This document shows, piece after piece, positions 1 through 10,273 of a stretch of 64,000 nucleotides of DNA (its first letter is position 1; every line of letters begins with the position of its first letter). The DNA is from Oxytricha trifallax. Taxonomy: Eukaryota > Ciliophora > Spirotrichea > Sporadotrichida > Oxytrichidae. The notes beneath the pieces are model-generated. The model was not told the DNA's origin and did no database searches. It was given only the letters and a program-made list of their open reading frames with translations. Made by a program: the position numbers and the translations under genes. The stretch lies in assembly GCA_000711775.1 (NCBI GenBank), contig ARYC01001330.1:1-64000 (forward strand), in the 5' to 3' direction.

Positions 1-2480
1 TTATTCTTGAACAAACAGGCATCTACAAGGTCACAGGCTGGCGCCTGCATCATAAACTGCTCGAGATGCAAGGTTAAGTAGCAGAATTCAAGGATCTAAT
101 GGTGCCGAGCGTGGCTACGCTCTTGAAGGTTCTGAAGGAAAGTTTTCACCTTCGATTTGGCAAGGCCCAGAACTCGAACGTCAAGTATAGGGACCCAACG
201 TTCAACGAGAAGCGGTTATGGGTGTCAAGACTGCTCGTGCAGCTATTCTTGGAGGATGCAGTGATCAATATCAGTAGATGAATCGAACTTCAGGAGTGAC
301 TACCTGCCAACCAAGCAATGGAGCTTCAATGCTGCTGCTCTTCACGAAAAAACCACTAAGAACGACTCCTCCTTGGCCCCTGCAGTTGGTAAGACTGAGA
401 TCCTTGTGACCAACGACGTGATCGACTATGGCGAAATGCTGGCTGTCTACCCCAACAGAGAAACATGCATGGATGAAAACATCGAGGACCGAAAGTAGGC
501 TCAAAATGGAGAAGTAAGTATGGCACCTTTTCAAAAGCAAGTTTAGATTTAAAAAGAAAATGACCTAAAAAGCCAAGATTCACGACCCCAAGCAATTCCG
601 GGGACCCCCAGGTAAGCTTCGCTATTTTTGCTTAACTTGTTGAATTCAGCGCCAAACATGGCTCAAGAGGTGCTGGTTGCGATGAGAACAGTGCAATCGC
701 TAGTAAGCAAGACTAGATCAGCGTTAGTGAGAGAATAGGAACAGCACCTGGAAGTATTCCACCCGCTCTCCAGAGTCCAAACTAGAAATCGATCTTTGCA
801 AAGTTAAGCAGGAAATCTTACACTTAGGAACAGCGTTTCTTGGGTCCGAGAGGGGAGAGCATTGCTGCCACTCCTGTGAAAACTCGTCGTAATCAGAGAC
901 ACACTCAGCTGTCACCTATCCTGGAAGCCCCGGAGGGCAGCGCTCAGCACGCATCGCTGCAGAAGCGCTTCGACGCCATCAGAATTTGCAGCTCCTCCAA
1001 GAAGGCTCGCAGCTAGCCAGAAACCCCTCTCAAATCGTCGTCGGCGCTCGCGCCATTGCTTCAGAACCTGGCCAGCCTCAAGTTGCAATCCACCTAACGT
1101 AAGGGCAGTGAGGTTTCAGGCGTTGTAGGTAGTAGAAGCAGGATTCCAATCACACCTAAACGTCTTCAGCTATCGAGTAGGGGTGGGAGCATCAGCTAAA
1201 TCAGAGGGTATTCATAGTAAAGTAAGCGATTTCTTCAAATTTAAGCGAACTTTTTGAAGGTTCAGAGCCAAGTTAAGCAGGTAAGCACGACAAGCAAGCA
1301 GCTATTGCGAATACTAGGGGTTGTTGCATCGACTCGCTATAGTAGTACACACCCATCGCAACGGTGCGCGAACAAGCCAACCAACGCCTAGGCAAGTATG
1401 GGGTCTTGGCAAGGAATCTCTCAATCGCGAAGGAGTCGACCAAGCGGCAGCAGTTCTCCATGAGTTTCGTGGCGGTCATCACCAAGGACAGGTTGATCTC
1501 GAGTCAGGTCATCGAGAGCGCGTTCGACGCCATGCTGTTCGAGAACTTCCTCTATCACACCCTGCGCCAGCTGCGCACTGACAAGGACCTCGCGTCGAAG
1601 AGGATCGTGCTGCTCATGGACAACGCAGTCATTCACAAGTATTCGGAGGTGCTGGCTACAGCCAGGAAGTTCAAGGTGACACTGCTATTCAACGCCGAAT
1701 ACTCGCCATGGCTCAACCCAATCGAGCAGTTGTTCTCGTACATCAAGAGGCACCTTCGATAGGAGCAAGCAGACAGCAAGTAAGCATCATACACATAACA
1801 CTCTATAGAATCCACCTCGTGAAGCGGCTCTCGGAGATTCTGAAAGCCATGACCAAGACTGACGTGAACAAGCTCTGGGCCTTCAGCGTGAAGCAGTGGT
1901 GCAGCACCATCAAGCACGGCTTCGTTTGAAGCAAATGTTGGCAACAATCGACAACCTACCAAGAGTGACAAGGAAACCAAGAATCGCGACGACGAGCGTG
2001 TAAATGATTAGATTAGCGATTATAACTAACTATTACATATTACATTTTTAAGTTTAAGTTTAAATCAATCAAACCTTCCAAACCATTACAACCTCCCTCG
2101 CTTGCGCGCATTCAAGACACCAACTTCGCCATTGTAGCCATTCACGGTCGTTACAAGCCATCCCAGAGCAGTTCTAACCAAAACGAGCGTGAATAACTAA
2201 GTTTGGCACTAAATGACATCGAATGGGCTATTCAACACTCTCAACTCTTGCTCCCATCATCATAATGCACTCTCAGCGCAGTATACCACTATAAGCTACG
2301 ACCATTAGCACCAATGCTTGAGAGTTCTTAGCTTCTAATCACTGCTACACACTCAAATGTTGTTGGAATTCGTAGAAATCGTTTAAAAGCTTCAAAAGTA
2401 GTTGAATCGTACAAGTCTTTGCTCATTTACAATACTAGCAACATTTGTCTTGGCTCATTCGAACAGCTGGAGACTTATGA
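1..2480 (+). mobile_element. GC-rich relic of a Tc1/mariner-type DNA transposon
   Basis: The first 2.5 kb is clearly richer in G and C than the rest of the window and changes to AT-rich sequence near 2480. It holds pieces of a DDE transposase of the IS630/Tc1/mariner superfamily. The left end lies outside the window and no terminal repeat could be recognised at the right. The stretch 500-1360 between transposase pieces has no recognisable coding content and contains several GTAAG strings. 1930-2480 is also non-coding. The base composition differs from the TBEs further on, so this is a different family, possibly a later arrival or one that kept its own composition. Confidence 0.6.
3..1929 (+). 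pseudogene. Broken DDE transposase, Tc1/mariner superfamily
   Basis: Four separated pieces can be read. Positions 3-281 (open with TAA as Gln) give a helix-turn-helix-like region ending in KRLWVSRLLVQLFLEDAVI. Positions 282-500, in another frame, give the first catalytic Asp in VDESNFRSDYLP. Positions 1364-1762 give the second Asp in LLMDNAVIHK and the Glu in YSPWLNPIEQLF, with 34 residues between them (DD34E). Positions about 1809-1929 give the C-terminal tail VKRLSEILKAMTKTDVNKLW. A frameshift lies at the first Asp, and about 860 bp of unexplained DNA separates pieces two and three. Pieces three and four join in frame if 29 nt running from GTAAGC to TATAG are removed, which may be an intron. 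The gene is not functional as read here. Confidence 0.7.
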
Positions 2481-2634
2481 CCAAATATTTATAATTCTCA
2501 TTTTGATTAATTAATTCAATTTCCTATCTTTTTCTATTTTATCAATATTAAAATAATTCATTCCTTGTTATAAATTTTATAATTTGAAATAATTAATAAA
2601 GATAAAATTCTTCTTGCAATTTCAAATCAATTAA

Positions 2635-2845
2635 TGTCACGATAGGTAGTGCTCCCTATTTTATGCAGCATCATATAAATTATATTTTTTAATATTTTTA
2701 ATTAATAAATATTTTAAATATAAATCATGTTTAAACGACACAAAGCTAATACGATGTTTTTACTAATTTGACTAAAGATATTGGAACTTACTTTGTATCA
2801 ACATAGATTGATTTTTATGGTTAACAAGAAAATATTGATAAAAAT
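2635..2845 (+). CDS. Copy A coding block 1 (extracellular part)
   Basis: The block contains CSLFYAAS followed, after a short gap, by YDVFTNLTKDIGTYFVST with a downstream GQQENID. The same residues occur in copy B at 55005-55210, mostly with silent or conservative differences. In-frame TAA and TAG codons align with CAA or with each other, which supports Gln reassignment. The pattern resembles a beta-rich extracellular repeat. The gap between the two halves is AT-rich and diverges between copies, so it is probably an intron or IES. Confidence 0.65.
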
Positions 2846-3004
2846 GGTTAATATATAAAATGTACAGAATTGATTAACCAAAAAAAAAATATATATTTTA
2901 TGAAATAAAAATATAAAAATAACATTTCAGTTTAAAAGTATAAAATAAAAAAGAGATAAATTTAATTGTATATTTCGATCTTATTAACTTTTATATTTTA
3001 TCTT

Positions 3005-3552
3005 GCTATATTACATTGTTGCAGGATTGGTAGATTATAGTTCTAGGCCCTAATTATTATGGATAAAAAATTATTTATTTTTAAAAACTATATTCTACTT
3101 AAGACAAAATAAGTAAACATCGAATTTTTTGTAATTTTGTAATATCGTATTTTTTTCTGATTGAAATTCTTTAATTATAAATTTCTTTGTAATACTATAC
3201 CTAGTATTAAGATAGTAGCAATGATGTGAATCCCGAGATATTATTATAATTATTTAAATTATTTAGTTCCAGAGTTAGCCTTAAGACATATTCATGCTAG
3301 CAGGAACATAGCGAAAAGTTAAGTTGCCCTCAATTAAGAATGATTTTGGGTAAAAGATTATCATAGAATTAGTAAATAATTTTTCATATTATTTTCAAAA
3401 ATAATTACAAGGAGGGCAAGCTTCTAAATTTATTAGCTTGAATAAAGATCAGCTCGTTCTCTCACCATCAAAGGATATAAGTGGGTAGTTTAGTATAAAT
3501 ATAGGTCTAAGAAAATTCAACTAAAATTCACCTGCTTCATACAAAACCGTAA
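3005..3552 (+). CDS. Copy A coding blocks 2-5 (cadherin-like repeat)
   Basis: The stretch 3005-3062 gives LLQDWQIIVLGPNYYG. The stretch 3190-3245 gives YQDSSNDVNPEILLQLF. The stretch 3265-3552 gives DIFMLAGTQRKVKLPSIKND, then GGQASKFISLNKDQLVLSPS and GQFSINIGLRKF. The order of a LPSI-type strand, a short loop, LSPS and then a G.FSINIGL strand is typical of cadherin-like or dystroglycan-type repeats in ciliate surface proteins. Copy B (55388-55925) matches almost residue for residue. The gap 3063-3185 diverges between copies. Confidence 0.7.
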
Positions 3553-4365
3553 AGTTAATAAATTAATTATTTTATAGACAACAAATCAAATTTTTTTAAT
3601 GAAAAATAATAATTTGGAATCTGTCTTTACATTGTAGTTGAAATTAATGAGTTTTAAGTGAAATAATTGCTATTTCGAACTAAAGACCTATTAACATGCA
3701 AAAAAACTAGTTGTAAACTTAAAATTTGAGTATCACATATTTATTTGGTTGTTTTAAAAATATTGTGCTATTGTTATGTATCTAACTTTTGCGAATTTAA
3801 ATGAATATGATAAAACATATTTCTATACTTAAAGTATTTGATATAAAGTATCATTTTGTTTTAAAATTAATAATAGTCATAAATATTGATTATAAAATCA
3901 AACTAGCCTAAACATCATTGATGCTTAACCAATATTAATGAATTCAGTATTATTAAAGTAAATGAATGCTATAGGTAATATTTTTAGAATAATTTGTAAG
4001 TTAAACAATATTATATTTCAAAATACTTGCTAAATTCACTTTAAAAGTCTAAATGTTGTAAATTTTCTTTTAATTTCAGTCATTTTAGAAGAAAAAAAAT
4101 TACAAACAATAAGATTGATTAGGATGTTTATGAAAAAATTGAAAGTCAGAAACAAATAAATAGCGTGAATAAAGATATGATTTTAAAGATAATTTTATAA
4201 TAAACTTCAAACCCTTGATCCTGGGAAATTTGAGCTTATATAAAATAAGTTTCTTACATTCATATATTTACATTAAGTTAAATTAACCCTAATATAATTT
4301 TTAAGCTTTCCACATTATATTTACTCTTTACAAAAAATGAATTGATAAGATTTTTAAAGGTTTTT

Positions 4366-4878
4366 TGGGTTCTAATCGTATATAATAAACGTTGAAGTCG
4401 AAAAGTCAAAAGTTAAGGATCCTGAGAAAATTAATCATATTTATTTTATATTTATCTTGCTGATTATAATATACCTTCTTCTTCTACTTCCTCAACTTCT
4501 TCGTCAGATAATAGCAGTTCCTCTAGTGATATAGGCAACATTTACTACGAATTACAATAGCAAACTTTCATGGCAAAAATGTCTTCTCAAAATTAACCTA
4601 AAACTTAAGGCAAGCAACTCACGGCTTATATTACCCGAATTACATTTTCTGGCACCGTATTTATCAAACTTTCTCATGATATAAATTTCAAATATTATTA
4701 CAATGATATGAAAATCTGGAGTCATAGTGAAATCGTATTACAAAAGTCACTTTTGATTCTAATGAAAAAATCAGATGATAGCATAGAGTACTGCAACTAT
4801 AACATTACAGAATATAATGCTGACATTTTAACAATCAAAATAATCTTTTAGGATCTAAAATAAGTTTCTCAAGGCAGT
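4366..4878 (+). CDS. Copy A coding block 6 (VEVEKS to serine-rich linker and beyond)
   Basis: The block begins with YIINVEVEKSKVKDPEKIN, continues through a serine-rich stretch (PSSSTSSTSSSDNSSSSSD) and then IYYELQQQTFMAK, SGTVFIKLSHD, MKIWSHSEIVLQ and EYCNYNITEY, ending in a VSQGS motif. Copy B (57230-57740) has the same order and a shortened serine tract. The block ends at a GT donor that begins a short intron present in both copies. The serine tract probably links the repeat region to a membrane-proximal domain. Confidence 0.7.
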
Positions 4879-4910
4879 GTAAATTAATTTGGATTTTAAG
4901 ATTTATATAG
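4879..4910 (+). other. Short spliceosomal intron, copy A (32 nt)
   Basis: The sequence runs from GTAAATT to TTATATAG. Removing it joins VSQGS to VPDKLVIQF in frame. Copy B has a 35-nt counterpart at 57741-57775 with the same splice sites and a different interior, which is what a real intron should show. Confidence 0.7.
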
Positions 4911-5318
4911 GTACCTGATAAACTGGTAATTTAGTTTAAGGAAAACTACTTGTTTCAGGATAAAGACATGAAGATTTCAATTACTAAAAACTATGAAATG
5001 AGTAAATCTCTGCCCCCTTAGATATCTGAAATAAATTACTTTAAAATATATTATTTTAATGAAAGCTTGTAAGCATAATTGACAAAATTTGGAGATGGGG
5101 CTTCCTCTTCATTTTAGAGTTTTATGGGATCTAACTTTGCTATAAACCTGCTTTTGTAAGACTTTATTTTTTTTAATATTTTTAGGTCTAAAAGTATGCA
5201 AATGCTGTGGGATATGATAAGTGGCTTTTAATATATCACACATTTGCCATTAATGGCTATAAGAACTCCAGCAAATATATAACTCATTTTCAAATCTATC
5301 ATTGATATTTCTAACTTT
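4911..5318 (+). CDS. Copy A coding blocks 7-9 (membrane-proximal region)
   Basis: The block gives VPDKLVIQFKENYLFQDKD, MKISITKNYEMSKSLPPQIS, GDGASSSFQSFMGSNFAINL, then after a 30-nt intron (5156-5185) SKSMQMLWDMISGFQYITHL, PLMAIRTPANIQ and IIDISN. The SMQMLWDMI...ITHLPL pattern recurs just before the membrane region in large ciliate surface proteins. The block ends at an AACTTT repeat that also occurs where coding resumes at 6161. Copy B counterpart: 57776-58183. Confidence 0.75.
5156..5185 (+). other. Short spliceosomal intron, copy A (30 nt)
   Basis: The sequence runs from GTAAGAC to ATTTTTAG. Splicing produces NLLLSKSMQMLW. Copy B has a 31-nt intron at 58021-58051 at the same codon position with a diverged interior. 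Confidence 0.75.
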
Positions 5319-6166
5319 ATATAGTAATATTCAATTAATATAATGGCCAAAAGTTAACAAATTAGTTTCCTTGTCAAGATATTTTTTTACTGAATACTAT
5401 AAAAATTTAGTATTATTAATTAAAAAATAAAAATATACTTAAAAAATTTAATTGAGTTTATCAAATTTGTATAATCCCTAGCCATTAAGTATATTTCTGT
5501 TTTATAAAATCTCTAATTAAAATTTTTATAAATTTAAAAATTAAAATATTTAATTTCCTCTTTCCATTTTCATTTAGAAATACTTCAAATTTCTAATGAA
5601 TGAGATGTCTTTAAACACTCATTTTATTTTCTTTTTTAAATAATATTATTTATCAATTAGGATATAATTATCATTTATAATCTTTTAATCTATCTATAAA
5701 ACTCCCTAGTTCTAATGGATTTATATCTTGAAAATTTATAATACAGTTTGCAAGGTTTAAATTAATTTTCAATGTTTTAAAGATATATAGAATATTATTA
5801 CTATAGTATTTCTATTTAAATTTTTATATTCATTTTTTTCCATAGAATTTTAATTATATTTTTCAGTTTTATAATTATTTTATTAAATTAACAAATAATA
5901 TTACGAACAAATAGATTATTTATATATTTAATTTATACTTTTAATTTAATTTTTATATTGTCTCGAGTACGTTATTTATTTCTTCCTTAAAAAGCAAATA
6001 GGTTTATGATTTTAACATAATTAAATGGAAAAATGAAAATATTATTGTAAGAAAGTTAATGAAAAAGTTTATTCAATTTTAATTTATATAATGATACAGT
6101 TAAATTGTATTTGTAGATAATTTTTTTAGTTTTATTTTATTTAATAATTCATTTTTATTAAACTTT
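5319..6166. other. IES in copy A flanked by pointer AACTTT
   Basis: AACTTT occurs at the end of the upstream coding block (5313-5318) and at the start of the next (6161-6166). Deleting the 848 bp between, together with one repeat, gives DISNFQFISTDNF in frame. The interior is AT-rich with no coding block, and it differs from the equivalent interval in copy B, where AACTT is shared and the interval is 5102 bp because of TBE-6. This is the expected structure of a germline-limited segment removed during macronuclear development. Confidence 0.8.
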
Positions 6167-6580
6167 CAGTTCATCTCAACAGACAATTTTGATAAAATCC
6201 TGTTTAACATGGCTGAATTTGAAAATCAAGCATATGCTCACAATAGCTACTTTGAAATTTTAGGCTATTAATCAGTAAACTTGATCAATAATTTGGGCTT
6301 AATTTTTTACTTCCTATTCATAATAGTCATAATTATTGTAATAGAGAGGCTATTGCAGTTATTAGGAACCTAAGTTAATAAAAATATATAGTTTATATAA
6401 ATTGGATTGTAAGGAAATTATTTGTTCATGATAATTTCTATAGTATAAAACGATTCAGAAAGCGATTAAACAAAAACCTATATTACAATGTCATTATAAG
6501 ATTTGCTATTGAATCATAAATAACAAATTAATTTAATTCTTATTTAATCCTAGCTTGAGCTTTGCATATGTTCATCTATT
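6161..6580 (+). CDS. Copy A coding blocks 10-12 (first membrane segment)
   Basis: The block gives FISTDNFDKILFNMAEFENQ, SYFEILGYQSVNLINNLGL and a hydrophobic segment IFYFLFIIVIIIVIERLLQL, then LLGTQVNKN. After a probable intron come a charged stretch near 6455-6520 and a short hydrophobic piece near 6550-6580. Copy B carries the same at 63281-63700 with very few residue changes. This is the first membrane-spanning helix after the extracellular part. Exact limits of the last two pieces are uncertain. Confidence 0.75.
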
Positions 6581-7189
6581 AATATAATTAAAAAAATTTT
6601 AATTTAAAAATTTTATGATTTTTATGTTTGCTTAGCGTTAATAATCTTTTTTATTTTCTTTAATTTTAAATTTCTATTGATTCATAATTATTTTTATGTA
6701 ACCTGAATATAACTTTATTATACACAAGTTTATGATAATCTCTGTACTTAATTATCAAATTTAATTCCATAATGATATGATTAAATCTAAGCAAATAGAT
6801 ATATTCATAATTATTTTTAAGTTATTGTTTTTTAAGAATCGTACAATTATGCAATATTTCAAGAGTAATAATATTTCCCACATAATTTGCATTATAGTTG
6901 ACTTTTATTTATATAACAGACTCAATAGGATCTCTACTTTCAATCATTCTCTTAATTAAATATTTGAAATAATTATTTTTTCTCTTTGCCTTCTGCATGA
7001 TATTTCCAATGATCTCAGTTTACGCAGTATCATATATAAAGCCTTAATTTCACCAGTTTTTTAAAGCCAGATTTTCTCCCTTTGAAGAGGGTGTAAAAGA
7101 AAGTTGTTAATAATTTACAACATTAAAGATCATTAAGAGACAAATATTAGCTATTTATGTATTAAATTTATTCCATTTTAATATTTGGG

Positions 7190-7403
7190 ATAACTCTAGT
7201 GTTTCTAGATTACTGCCAAGGAATTCAGATAAACATAATAATATTCCTTCAATTTCTCACGCTTGTGTACCTATTTCAACTTAAACCGTACTTGGACCCA
7301 ACTAAGAATTATTTTGAAATATTTAGTGAGACATGTATAATAACCATTATATATGGATTTATACCCTTTCTTGACTTTTATAAGCTAGACGATGAGCTTT
7401 AAA
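7190..7403 (+). CDS. Copy A coding block 13 (membrane segments)
   Basis: The block gives FLDYCQGIQINIIIFLQFLT, then LKPYLDPTKNYFEIFSETCI and ITIIYGFIPFLDFYKLDDEL: a hydrophobic helix, a KPYLDP loop and a second hydrophobic helix. The KP..P..N..EIF motif followed by a hydrophobic run and FxDF is a familiar pattern near the end of this protein type. It ends at a TTAAA repeat shared with 7912. This block has no copy B counterpart in the window because copy B is interrupted near 63750. Confidence 0.75.
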
Positions 7404-7916
7404 TGAACTTATAAATATTATATTATATATAAAAATGAAAATTTATTATAGGATACTTAACTATAAGGGTAAAAAATTAGAGTATAAAGAAAATATTTTT
7501 CATATTAATTTCAAATAAATTGCCTATTGAACTAAAATATTTTCAACGAATATTATTCGAAATATAAAGATATAAGAATTTGAGCAAGGCATAAATTAAA
7601 TAATTTAAGAAATTATTTCATAAATTGTTTAACAAAAAATATATACTCAAGTAAAATAGTGTGATTAATTATTTTATTTTGGATTCTAAATTCCTTAAAC
7701 ATTAATCAATTAATGTAAAGTTAATATAAATAAATTCTTAATAAATTAATCTTATTTATTAATTGAGTTGAACATATTTTTAATTTAGTTAAAGTACTAT
7801 AAATTAAATTCTTATTATTGCATGAATAATATATTTTATATGTAATAAATATCTATTTTTATTAGGAATTTCTTTATTAAATAATTAATTATAATGGATA
7901 AAATTTTCCCCTTAAA
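7404..7916. other. IES in copy A flanked by pointer TTAAA
   Basis: TTAAA lies at 7399-7403 at the end of one coding block and at 7912-7916 at the start of the next. Removing the 513 bp with one repeat joins LDDEL to QTILLTGLFIFVNLGYMISL without a frameshift. The interior is AT-rich and has no recognisable gene. Confidence 0.65.
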
Positions 7917-8130
7917 CTATTCTGCTTACTGGTCTTTTCATTTTCGTAAATCTTGGATACATGATATCTCTCTAAATTATTACAATTTTTTTCATTTAAA
8001 TAATTGCTAATTAAATTCTAAATTTATATCATTTAAAAATGGGAGACTTATGTCGGAAATTAAAATGTGCAAAGTAAAAAATCTAAAGCAAAGACATTAC
8101 TTCTAGGCAATCTCAAAATGCAGATAACTA
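7912..8130 (+). CDS. Copy A coding block 14 (last membrane segment and basic tail)
   Basis: The block gives TILLTGLFIFVNLGYMISLQ followed by IITIFFIQIIANQ, a further membrane helix. Near 8050-8120 comes a Lys/Gln-rich stretch (MCKVKNLKQRHYFQ) that would suit a cytosolic tail. The frame between the two parts is not certain, and the end of the gene was not identified. Confidence 0.5.
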
Positions 8131-8723
8131 ATTGAACACTCAGCAGTAATAATCAAATCATTTGACAAGCATAATTATATTAATTATACTAGTAAGATTT
8201 TCATGCTAATAAAAAGCATAATATATATGATTAATTTTAAATAAACTTTATCCAAGATATAAATCAAATTAAAATAAGTTTATTTCTCTAGAAATCTTTA
8301 TAAATTGTGAGGTTTTATATTAAAATTCTTTATTTATATTAATGAAAATTTCTCTTGATAAAGTAAATTAAATATTTTAGCATAGATTAATCGACAATAT
8401 TTACTGAATATGATATAGAACAAAAGCCCATAAAAATTTAGAAAGCTTAAAAAAGAAAAACAAATCAAAGAAGAAAAACTGCTGTAAATATGGACCTCCA
8501 TTTATAAATGCCAGTTCAAACATTAAGGAAATAAACTTTAAATTTTACAAATTACGTTATTTTAAATTATTATTTATAAACTGATGTCAATTCTAGTTTT
8601 CAAAAGAATTTGAAAAAAGTGTCAGACATCCCTACATCAACTAATTGTTCCGACCGACAACCCCCACCCCATCCCCCACCCCACCCCCATAAAATACCCT
8701 ATTTCATATGAAAAAAGGGGTAT

Positions 8724-8922
8724 TGACGTCCTCCAGTCACAGATGACGTCCTCCGGTCACAGATGACGTCAGGAAGTCACAGGTGACGTCAGGAAGTCAC
8801 AAGGTGACGTCGGGAAGTCACACTGACGTCAGGAGTTCACAGGTGACGTCCTCCGGTCACAGGTGACGTCCTCCAGTCACATATGACGTCCTCCGGTCAC
8901 AGATGACGTCAGAAAGTCACAG
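8724..8922 (+). repeat. TGACGTC minisatellite, about 10 units of 20 bp
   Basis: The unit has the form TGACGTC, five variable bases (CTCCA, CTCCG or AGGAA), then GTCACAG and one or two bases. Several units contain the palindrome TGACGTCA. The array lies just inside the left end of the element. Confidence 0.9.
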
Positions 8923-8989
8923 TATTATAAATAAGGAAATTTATTTGTAATAAACGTTCAAAGCACTCAATTTTTTACGGGAGGGTCTT

Positions 8990-9375
8990 ATGACTGCAAC
9001 AACTAGCATTTCGGGATCACAAGTGGTGGAACTTCTTGTTCACAACCATAGCAAAATAAATAATAACATGGGTCAAGTGGCGGTAACCCCTTTACATATT
9101 TGGAGACAAAGCCTCCGAAAAGACAATTATGATAGATAATTTGTTTTTATTTAGTTGTATGAAACCTTGTAAACCCACTTAAATTTGAACTATTCTTACC
9201 TGAAGAAGCAATATTCGATAGATAAGTATGGCTAGTTTGGTTAATTGAAGAGCATGTAAAGATGTAAAAATTTTATAGATGAAAAAAAAACAATAAATAC
9301 CATAAAAAGACTAGTTAGCTAATTTTTCGCATAAATTAGTATTGTACATACCTAAGACTGGTAATCAAATTTTTG
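8990..9375 (+). CDS. Unrecognised ORF in the core of the 2.45-kb element (TGA-only code)
   Basis: With TAA and TAG as Gln, the frame from ATG at 8990 runs 128 codons to a TGA at 9373-9375. It starts MTATTSISGSQVVELLVHNH, includes QVAVTPLHIWRQSLRKDNYD and continues Lys/Gln-rich. The first 50 codons contain no reassigned codon and have a higher GC content than the surroundings. I recognise no family. An open frame of this length under a single-stop code is only moderately unlikely by chance, so it may not be a gene. It would be the only candidate for a protein encoded by this element. A reverse-strand frame of 44 codons near 9700-9835 is a weaker alternative. Confidence 0.3.
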
Positions 9376-9890
9376 AATAAATGCAAGAATAATGTCTTGA
9401 ATGTTCAAAATATTAATGCAAACATTATAGGATGATGATTCATATAAATCCAATTAAAGGAGTTTTGCCTTACTTGAATATTGGGTCAAGAATGTGCATG
9501 AAATGATGAACAGCTACACAGACATAATAAAAGATTTTAGTCGAAAATTGTGGCAAAATAATCTAATAAAAATAAGAATTAATCAAGCTTAAAAAATACA
9601 TACTCAATGTATTTTTATATAAAAAAATTTATAATTAATTAGTAACGATGAAGTTTTTAAGATTACATTTAATATACAATCCGAAATTTTTTTATCAAAT
9701 AAATTGCATCTGAGCCTTGTCAGGGTGCCAACTTCTTGAACTCAGCAATTATTTGTTTAACTTTGGTTGTTCAAACGAGGGGATCCACTCTTTTTGTCCC
9801 GCACCAAGGACACTGCCGGAAAAGTTCATAGAAATATCTTTTATAGTGCTTCCCAAATCTATCACATTAAAATTTCAATATTTATTATAA

Positions 9891-10266
9891 TGTGACCTCC
9901 TGACGTCATCTGTGACCTCCGGACGTCACCTGTGACCTCCGGACGTCACCTGTGACCTCCTGACGTCATCTGTGACTGGAGGACGTCACTGTGACTTCCG
10001 GACGTCACCTGTGACCTCCGGACGTCATCTGTGACCTCCGGACGTCACCTGTGACCTCCTGACGTCAGTGTGACTTCCTGACGTCGCCTGTGACTGGAGG
10101 ACGTCATCTGTGACCTCCGGACGTCACCTGTGACCTCCTGACGTCATCTGTGACATCCGGACGTCACCTATGATTTCCCGACGTCACCTGTGACCTCCTG
10201 ACGTCAGTGTGACTTCCTGACGTCACCTGTGACTGGAGGACGTCATCTGTTTACTGGAGGACGTCA
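9891..10266 (-). repeat. TGACGTC minisatellite, about 19 units, inverted relative to the first array
   Basis: The units read TGTGACCTCCTGACGTCATC and close variants; their reverse complement matches the left array. The two arrays therefore face each other across the core and act as long imperfect inverted repeats. Confidence 0.9.
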
Positions 10267-10273
10267 ATTACCC

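Larger units (their letters stand above)
2621..8130 (+). other. Host germline locus, copy A: C-terminal part of a large ciliate membrane protein
   Basis: A series of coding blocks on the plus strand, separated by AT-rich spacers, reads as the C-terminal part of one of the large ciliate surface or membrane proteins. These have cadherin-like extracellular repeats followed by a multi-pass membrane region. The blocks recur in the same order at 54980-63700 (copy B), where they are conserved while most spacers are not. TAA and TAG must be read as Gln throughout. Blocks up to 5318 are extracellular in character; those from 6161 on contain hydrophobic membrane segments. The upstream part of the gene is not in the window, or lies in blocks I did not recognise. 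Assignment to the ciliate membrane-protein family rests on recognised motif style, not on a search. Confidence 0.75.

Noticed and set aside
271-540. Reverse-strand frames over 271-1980 in the GC-rich relic
   Set aside because: They are shadows of the plus-strand transposase pieces and have no family resemblance.
6777-6959. Frame of 60 codons at 6777
   Set aside because: Low complexity Ile/Phe/Asn-rich, typical of AT-rich DNA, and not preserved in copy B.
8724-8922. CRISPR-like array
   Set aside because: The repeats are contiguous 20-bp minisatellite units without unique spacers, in a eukaryotic germline element.
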